Shown here in pieces: positions 57,467 to 64,000 of a stretch of 64,000 nt of DNA. Origin of the DNA: Rana temporaria (taxonomy: Eukaryota > Chordata > Amphibia > Anura > Ranidae); assembly GCF_905171775.1 (NCBI RefSeq), contig NC_053492.1, positions 295,345,934 through 295,409,933 of the forward strand, read 5' to 3'. The stretch's first letter is position 1, and the number at the start of each line of letters is the position of its first letter. The notes beneath the pieces are model-generated. The model was not told where the DNA came from, did not search any database, and worked only from the letters and a program-made list of their open reading frames with translations. The translations under genes and the position numbers were made by a program.

Positions 57467-58275
57467 TTAAAGTGGATGTAAACCCACTCTCATCCTTTCT
57501 AAACTACTGCCATAGAGCTGAGCTATAAGGATATAGATGCCTCCTGCATGTATCCTCATCTGTCAAATGTCTCCCCTCTGTATGATCACTAACATCCAGT
57601 CAAAATCCAGAAAGTAACCACATGACTTCAGAAAAGGGGTGGGGGTGGGAATTTAAAAAAAATGCCTGTCTCCATGCTAGTGCATGAGAGATGTAAATAA
57701 CCTGACAGCAAGGGGGCAGAACGGACTAAGGTTTTTCTCTGCAAGTCAGTTTTATTTCACTGAACAATAATGCCCTGTACACACGATCGGTTTGTCTGAT
57801 AAAAAAGAACCGATGGATTTTTTCATCAGATATCCGATGAAGCTGACTTTCATCAGTCTTGCCTATACACCATCGGTTAAAAATCCAATCGTGTCCAAGA
57901 AAAATGAAGTTCAATGCTTCCGAGCATGCGTCGACTTGATTCTGAGCATGTGTGGATTTTTGACCGATGGATTTCCCCACAGACAATCGTTTTTCTCTAT
58001 CGGTTTTTTAACCATACGAAAATTTTAAAACAGGTTCAATTTTTTTTCACCGATTGGAAAAAAACTGATGGGGCCCACACACGATCGGTTTGTCCGATGA
58101 AAACAGTCTGTTTTTATCAGACGAACCGATCAAGTGTACAGGGCATAAAAGAGGATTGCTCAGAGCTGGATTAACTCTGTGTGGCAAGACTGGGCACAGA
58201 TCATAGGAAATCTTATACTGTACATTGTGACATCAAAAAATAAATAAAACATTTTCGGGTTTACATCCACTTTAA
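57467..58275. mobile_element. TTAAAGTGG-family MITE with a nested Harbinger-like MITE
   Basis: TTAAAGTGGATGTAAACCC (57,467) and its complement ending at 58,275 are full-length ends with TTAA on both borders. The right arm (AGAGGATTGCTCAGAGCTGG, 58,149 on) matches the 15,537 copy. A MITE sits at 57,771-58,145. Confidence 0.82.
57771..58145. mobile_element. Harbinger-like MITE with exact TAA TSD
   Basis: Ends TGCCCTGTACACACGATCGG and the complement of GTGTACAGGGCA, with TAA at 57,768-57,770 and 58,146-58,148. The core lacks the CGTGACGTAAAACAC block present in other copies, a deletion of about 40 bp. Confidence 0.85.
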
Positions 58276-58371
58276 GTGAAAGCTGCGGATTTATATGAAA
58301 TTTAAAGATTGTGCTTATACTTGAAATAGAAGGTAATTTTTTTATATATACCTTAGCCATCTCTTTTTTTA

Positions 58372-59551
58372 TTAACCACTTGCCCACCGCAGTACGAGAA
58401 AATACGTCCTCTGTTTGTGCAGTGATATCTGAATGATGCCTGCAGCTACAGGCATCATTCAGATATCACCGTCTTCAGCCGGCGACTCTGTGCACAATAA
58501 GAATGATCAAAGTGGCAGTTCTGCTGCTTGATCGCTCTTATAGGCAGCGGGAGGGGATGTCCCCCCCTCCCGCTGCCATCCGGTGCTTCTCCGGGCTCTC
58601 CCGTGCAATCGGGGGCCCGGAGAGCGAATCGCCGGCGCTGGCTGGGGAAGCATAGAGGTGACTGGTGACCAGATGGTCATCAGTCATCTCTATGACCGTC
58701 AGAGGTCCAGCGCGATGTTATGACGTCACAACCGGTACCCGGAAGTAATCAAAGCCGCAATCGTGGCTGTCGGTGCGAGATCGGTGAATGTTTTTTCACC
58801 GATTTCATGCTTGTAAGCCTGGAGGAGAGATCTCTGTGACCCCATCTCTCCATAAAGAGGACCTGTCACACTGATTCCTATTACAAGGGATGTTTACATC
58901 AAAATCAAAAAAAATAAAAATAAAAAATAAAAGTGTAAAAATAAAAAAATTAAGTAAAATAAAAATAAAATGATTTTTTTTTTAAAACGCCCCTATTCCC
59001 AGTAGCTCGCGCGCATAAGCGAACACGCATGCAAGTCCCGCCCACATATGTAAACACCTTTTAAACCCCACATATGAGGTATCGTCGCGTGCGTTAGAGC
59101 GTGTGCAACAATTCTAGCACTAGACCTCCTCTATAACTCGAAAATAGTAACCTGTAAAAAAAATTAAAGCGTCGCCTATGGAGATTTTGAAGTACCGAAG
59201 TTTGGCGCCATTCCATGAGTGTGCGCAATTTTAAAGCGTGACATGTAAGGTATCTACTCGGCGTAACATCATCTTTCACATTATACAAAACAATTGGGCT
59301 AACTTTACTGTTTTGTTATTTTTTTATTCATGAAACCGTTTTTTTTTTTCCCAAAAAATGGTGTTTGAAAAATGATTGCGCAAATACCGTGCGAGAAAAA
59401 AAGTTTCAATGACTGCCATTTTATTCCCTATGATGTCTTCTAAAAAAAAAGATATAATGTTTGGGGGTTCTGATTAATTTTCTAGAAAAAAATTGTGATT
59501 TTTACATGAAGGAGAGAAGTGCCAAAATAGGCCCGGTGGTCAAGTGGTTAA
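58372..59551. mobile_element. 1.2-kb TTAACCACTTG-type DNA element
   Basis: Starts TTAACCACTTGCCCACCG and ends CCCGGTGGTCAAGTGGTTAA, so the termini are inverted and include TTAA. It contains hairpins (GTGATATCTGAATGATGCC with its complement, 58,420-58,470; CAGCGGGAGGGG/CCCCTCCCGCTG near 58,545-58,577). It is related at the ends to the repeat at 1870-2813. No transposase. A TTAA-target superfamily such as piggyBac is likely. Confidence 0.72.
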
Positions 59552-60217
59552 AATGTATAATTCATCTGTATTAGCTAATTACATGCTATAGTATCATTTA
59601 TGTTACTGTCACTTTTCATTTATAAACATCATAACAGAGCTTTTCCAGGTTGCAAAAAAAAAAGATATGCTGAATATCTCATAAAATATATATATTACAC
59701 ATTATATTGTATACTCCGCCATTCTTTACACCCTAATGAAGACTTCAAAGCTATTTTATACTGCATTTGGTTCTTTTTAATATAATCTTCCTACTACTTT
59801 AGATTCTTTGCCTGTCTATGCCTTTATTTCTCGCGTGTGGCATGATGTGCTTTTAAATTGCTCAAAACTATTATAGTCCATGTGAATGCAAACGTTATTA
59901 ATGTTTCATAGCAGCTAGCCTCTGTAGGATGACATTTATTGGAGCATACAACGTGCCTGGATCAGGTCTTCGCCAGCAGCACCTTTCCAGTGCTCAGTGC
60001 CAGGTCCAGCAAAGTTATATCATATGCAATACATCATATAGAATTCCAGCTACCTATAGGAAATATGTTATTTCTCCTACGATTTCAAGGTTTTTCAGTG
60101 AAAGGGAACCAAGGGGTAAATGTATCTCTTTAGATTAGTGCATATTCAGTGTATATGAAACATCCAAGCATGTTTAAAAAATGCCTTTTTACTGTAACGC
60201 ACTTGAACGTGATATAT
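59552..60217. other. no gene recognised
   Basis: AT-rich, nothing supported. Confidence 0.35.
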
Positions 60218-60385
60218 ACTGTATCTCACAAAAGTGAGTACACCCCTCACATTTTTGTAAATATTTTATTATATCTTTTCATGTGACAACACTAAAGAAA
60301 TGACACTTTCCTACAATGTAAAGTAGTGAGTGTACAGCGTGTATAACAGTGTAAGTTTGCTGTCCCCTCAAAATAACTCAACACA
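60218..60385. mobile_element. Tc1-like terminal fragment
   Basis: TATCTCACAAAAGTGAGTAC and the following 160 bp (TTTTCATGTGACAACACT, ACAATGTAAAGTAGTGAG) are the terminal part of a Tc1-like family recurring across vertebrates. It stops abruptly at AACTCAACACACAGG. No transposase remains. Confidence 0.7.
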
Positions 60386-60429
60386 CAGGGAGCGTGGAGT
60401 ACGGCTGACCCGAGAAAGGTAAGTGCCGG

Positions 60430-60842
60430 GCGGGGGGGGGGACGGGGGACTGGCTGCATTTGATGGGGCATACTGGCGGTATTTGAGGGGGCAAACTGGC
60501 GCCATTTGAGGGTGCAAACTGGCAGTATTTAAGGGGGCAAACTGGCAGTATTTGAGGGGGCAAACTGGCAGCATTTGAGGGGGCAAACTGGCAGCATTTG
60601 AGGGGGCAAACTTGCTGTATTTGAGGGGGCAAAGTGGCTGCATTTGATGGGGCAAAGTGGCTGCATTTGATGGGGCAAACTGGTGGCATTTGATGGGCAC
60701 AGTGGCTGCGTTTGATGACACAGTGGCGACAATTGATGGGCACAGTAGCTGCGCTTGATGGGCACAGTGAGGCTGCAATTGATGGTTTTTTTTTTTCTAT
60801 TTGTTTGTACCCCTCCAAAAAATTTGAGCACCAGCCGCCACT
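60430..60842. repeat. G-rich minisatellite ending in a hAT-like terminus
   Basis: About 15 units of 20-21 bp (GGGCAAACTGGCAGCATTTG) occupy 60,460-60,780. The right edge, read on the minus strand, is CAGTGGCGGCTGGTGCTC, a CAG-initial hAT-like end. The left end is not identified. Open frames on the minus strand (CPLKYCQFAPSNAA repeats) are repeat by-products. Confidence 0.65.
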
Positions 60843-61208
60843 GCTATATGGGCTCACTCCTGGCCTCCAGATAAGGTTCTTCCAGCACCTCAGGTTCTCA
60901 CAAACTTCTCGGAAACTCAGACTCCTTTCAGGCCCCTTGGATTCACAAGTCACCTCAGCTTTCCAAGTCTCTTCAGACCTGCATTGCTGTCTTGTCTTTC
61001 CCAGTCCTGTGGGCAAATATGGGTTAGTGTAGTTTTCTGATACAGAGAAACCTCAATATTTTCAAAAGACACAGGGGTTTCCCCCTGTTTGGTGATTTTA
61101 GTAACTGGAGCTTTCTGAATTCAACAATGGAGTCAGGCAAGTTGGCAGTTAATAAACAGCAGGAAGCAGGGATAGTGTGCTGTAGCCTGTGAGACCTGCT
61201 TGAGATTA
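60843..61208. other. no gene recognised
   Basis: Nothing supported. Confidence 0.35.
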
Positions 61209-61216
61209 ACTATATA

Positions 61217-61581
61217 CAGTGCCGGCCCAAGACATTGTGCTGTCTGGTACCAAGAATGAAATGCTGCCCCCCCCCCAAAAAAATTACGTTCACCAAAATG
61301 CCCCCACATCCATTATTTTATATCATGATAACTAAAGTGGACCTATCAAGGCTCTATACATGTATATAGGAGTATAAAAAGGACCTGTTATGGCTCTATT
61401 AATGCAATTAACCCCACAGTGGAGCGGAGAGCGGAACGGGAGGAGCGGTCGGGCGGCAATCAGCCCCACAGTGGAGTGGAGAGTGGAGCTGGCGGAATGG
61501 GATGGCAGGAAATTTGCTGCCCCCCTGAAAGTGCTGCCTGGTACAATGGTACCATCGGGTCCCATGGTAGGGCCGGCCCTG
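61217..61581. mobile_element. hAT-like MITE with perfect 8-bp TSD
   Basis: Starts CAGTGCCGGCCCAAGAC and ends TAGGGCCGGCCCTG. ACTATATA is duplicated at 61,209-61,216 and 61,582-61,589. 365 bp. A short internal duplication (CAGCCCCACAGTGGAG) is visible. Confidence 0.88.
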
Positions 61582-61667
61582 ACTATATAGTAGGCCATGA
61601 TCAGAGGGCTGGCCCAGAGGGAAGTGACTGAATGGAAATTGGAAAGACAGAGAAGAATGAAAGCTGA

Positions 61668-62081
61668 TGCCCTGTACACACGATCGGTTCGTCTGATGAA
61701 AACGGACCGCAGGACCGTTTTCATCGGACAAACCGATCGTGTGTGGGCCCCATCAGTTTTTTCCCCTATCGGTGAAAAAAAATAGAACCTGTTTACATTT
61801 TTCTTATGGTAAAAAAAAAATGATAGAAAAAACGATCGTCTGTGGGGAAATCCATCGGTCAAAAATCCACGTATGCTCAGAATCAAGTCGACGCATGCTC
61901 GGAAGCATTGAACTTCATTTTTCTCAGCACGTTGTTGTGTTTTACGTCACCGCGTTGGACACGATCTGATTTTTAACCGATGGTATGTAGGCAAGACTGA
62001 TGAAAGTCAGCTTCATCGGATATCTGATGAAAAAATCCATTGGTCCGTTTTCATCAGATATCCAATCGTGTGTACAGGGCA
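61668..62081. mobile_element. Harbinger-like MITE, cgatcggtt-arm type
   Basis: Ends TGCCCTGTACACACGATCGG and the complement of GTGTACAGGGCA, with a complete core. Flanks TGA and TAA differ by one base. 414 bp. Confidence 0.8.
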
Positions 62082-62632
62082 TAACTCCATGGCTTGCATG
62101 TGAAACAGGCCAGTTCTTTTTTATTAAACTCATATACTAGTGAAGTAGAGTATAATGCATCTCCTTGTTGCTTGGCCTACATTCCTCATCCCATTACGAA
62201 GAGAACACAGGGCTCCGAAGAGGCCACTGAGTGCCTAAGGATACCTTTCTAGGAGAGTGGGGGTAAGGTTAGGCTGCTGCCAATATAATAAGCATGGCCT
62301 GATGGCTGTGTGATGTCTCCAGAGGACCAGATACTTTATAACTGGTCACCCTGATGAGGGATGAGGGTCAAAAAGATCAACTAAGGGACTGATTCCTGAG
62401 GGGATTAACCTTAATGCTGGAGGGAGAGACTGGGAAATGAGGGGAACAGCCAGGCAGCCATTAAAGATTTTACCCTTAGACTGTAAGCTGCTGTCTGGAT
62501 GCAGGTTACACATTCCCTCACCCTCACTAATCACCCATAGTGAATAATTTAATCAGAGTGCATGTTCCCTCCCTGAGATGATCTTTAGATTTGCAGCTGT
62601 ATCCTAGTTTGATCCTTTGACATAGTTATTAC
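62082..62632. other. no gene recognised
   Basis: Nothing supported. Confidence 0.35.
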
Positions 62633-63118
62633 TACCGTGTTTCCCCGAAAATAAGCCCGGGTCTTATATTAATTTCGGCAACAAAAGACACAGTAGGGCT
62701 TATTTTCGGGGTAGGTCTTACCATGTAATGTGCGGTCTTCTCTCCCCCTCTCCCTCCCTGCCTGTCAGGAATCCCCATTGTGAACTGAGTTAAAAATGCT
62801 TGTAAAATCCTATAATCCACTTACAGTATTATATAATGTACAATGTGTGTGTTTTTGTAATATAATTGTGCCAAATACATTTGTTATAGCGCCGATCTGC
62901 GCTTCTGTTACCCGCTGGAGCTCTCTTCCCCCGCATTTATATTACAGAAACACACACATTGTACATTATATACTACTGTAATAGAGTGGATAATAGGATT
63001 GTACAAGCATTTTTAACTAGGCCTTTTTTTTCAGGGTAGGGCTTATATTGCAGCCCTCCTTGAAAATAACGCTAGGTCTTATTTTCAGGGTAGGTCTTAT
63101 TTTTGGGGAAACAGGGTA
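62633..63118. mobile_element. taccgtgtttccccgaaaataag-type MITE with inner palindrome
   Basis: Starts TACCGTGTTTCCCCGAAAAT and ends with the complement-type GGGGAAACAGGGTA. Subterminal GGGCTTATTTTCGGGG motifs repeat. The centre (about 62,791-63,017) is a second palindrome with GTACAATGTGTGTG arms. Non-coding. Terminal TA may be a duplicated target dinucleotide. Confidence 0.65.
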
Positions 63119-63147
63119 GCTGCTCACTACTAAAGGCTAATTACAGT

Positions 63148-63785
63148 GGCCCAGATTCAGGTACATTTGCGCTTTATTTGCGGAGGCACAGGGCAACGAT
63201 TTTGCCCTGCGCCCCGCAAATATTTTGCGCTGCCCTAGATTCACGGAGCAGTAGCTCCGTAAATTGCGAGGGCGCGCCGGCAAAATTGCCCGGCGTAAGC
63301 ACGCGCAATGTAAATGATTCCCGACGTGCATTGCGGCAAATGACGTCGCAAGGACGTCATTTTCTTCAAAGTGAACGTGAATGGCGTCCAGCGCCATTCA
63401 CGATTCACTTACGCAAACGACGTAGATTTTAAATATCGCAACGCAGGAACGTGGGTATCCTATAGCATTGGCTGCGCCTGCTATTAGGATGTGTAACCTT
63501 ACTCGAAACCCGACGTACGCAAACTACGTAATTTGCGTACGCAGGGCTCGCGCAACGTTGTGAATCGGTGTTAGTATGCAATTTGCATACTATACACAGA
63601 TCACAATGGGAGCGCCCCCTAGCGGCCAACGCAAGAATGCAGCCTAAAATCTGCGTGGCATAAGAGGCTGCAGTCGGCGTAGCGATGTTCCTGAATCAGG
63701 AGCATTTGCCTACGCCGGAGCAAGTAAGCAATTGCGCTGTGTAACCTATGGTTACACAGGCGCAATTGCTTCTTGAATCTGGCCC
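63148..63785. mobile_element. cagattcac-family MITE, copy 3
   Basis: Starts GGCCCAGATTCAGGTAC and ends TTGAATCTGGCCC. CpG-rich interior with GACGTCGCAAGGACGTCATT as in copy 1. Flanks AGT and AAT differ. 638 bp. Confidence 0.75.
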
Positions 63786-64000
63786 AATGTCACCTCCAGG
63801 GTCAGGGTCACCTCCAACAGACCAATGCCAACTTGCATGATAGTTAGTGCATTGAATGTGCTCACTGCATTTTACAGCATGATGTAGGGCAGGGGTAGAC
63901 AAACTTTCGCCCTCCATTTTTGTGGAACAACAAATCCATGAGCATAGCAAGATTCTGACAGCCAAAAGCCTGACTCCCAAAGGAAGAGGTATGATGGGAC
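63786..64000. other. possible hAT-like left end at window edge
   Basis: CAGGGGTAGACAAACTTTCG at about 63,891 resembles a hAT terminus; the element would continue beyond the window. Confidence 0.35.

Noticed and set aside
60368..61016. 212-codon minus frame with repeated CPLKYCQFAPSNAA
   Set aside because: Generated by the 20-21-bp G-rich minisatellite; no repeat-protein family fits.

Overview
This window looks like intergenic or intronic DNA from a vertebrate nuclear genome, most likely an anuran amphibian with a large, repeat-rich genome. That placement is inference. It rests on eukaryotic transposons only (a Penelope-like element with a GIY-YIG endonuclease, a CR1/L2-type LINE, Tc1/mariner copies, many MITEs), on (TA)n microsatellites, and on repeat types I associate with frogs. 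I see no host protein-coding gene, rRNA or intact tRNA gene, CRISPR array or prokaryotic operon. Nearly all long open frames are transposon relics, tandem repeats read through in several frames, or chance frames.

Layout. 0.6-1.6 kb: two palindromic MITEs. 1.9-2.8 kb: a TTAA-type DNA repeat. 3.4-4.5 kb: a possible solo LTR. 5-7 kb: three copies of the main MITE family, with TGCC/GGCC...GTACACACGA ends. 7.5-9.8 kb: a C-rich composite repeat with two minisatellites. 10.2-11.6 kb and 12.2-12.7 kb: two elements with perfect 8-bp target-site duplications (TSDs). 14.3-15.3 kb: a (TA)n block and a TTCTA-rich domain. 16.4-19.8 kb: a dead Tc1 element whose right arm is split by a 2.0-kb hAT-type element. 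20.1-24.5 kb: a minus-strand CR1/L2-like LINE whose endonuclease frame is interrupted by a MITE. 25-29 kb: a MITE cluster and an identical 271-bp tandem duplication. 29.4-34.1 kb: a second TTAA-type repeat, split by a 3.9-kb Penelope-like element with a perfect 15-bp TSD. 34.2-64 kb: more MITEs, a Tc1 tail, LTR-like pieces, minisatellites and two further tail fragments carrying hammerhead-like motifs.

No genes work together here; the informative structure is nesting. Full-length insertions have direct repeats that identify their class. These are 3-bp TWA for the main MITE family (PIF/Harbinger-like), 8 bp for the CAG...CTG elements (hAT-like), TTAA for several palindromic families, and 15 bp for the Penelope-like element. 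A natural empty paralogue at about 24.8 kb supports the TWA assignment. The most interesting signals are three hammerhead-ribozyme-like motifs each followed by TAATAAA, the modular arm/core construction of the MITE family, and strand-asymmetric minisatellites inside hAT-like elements.
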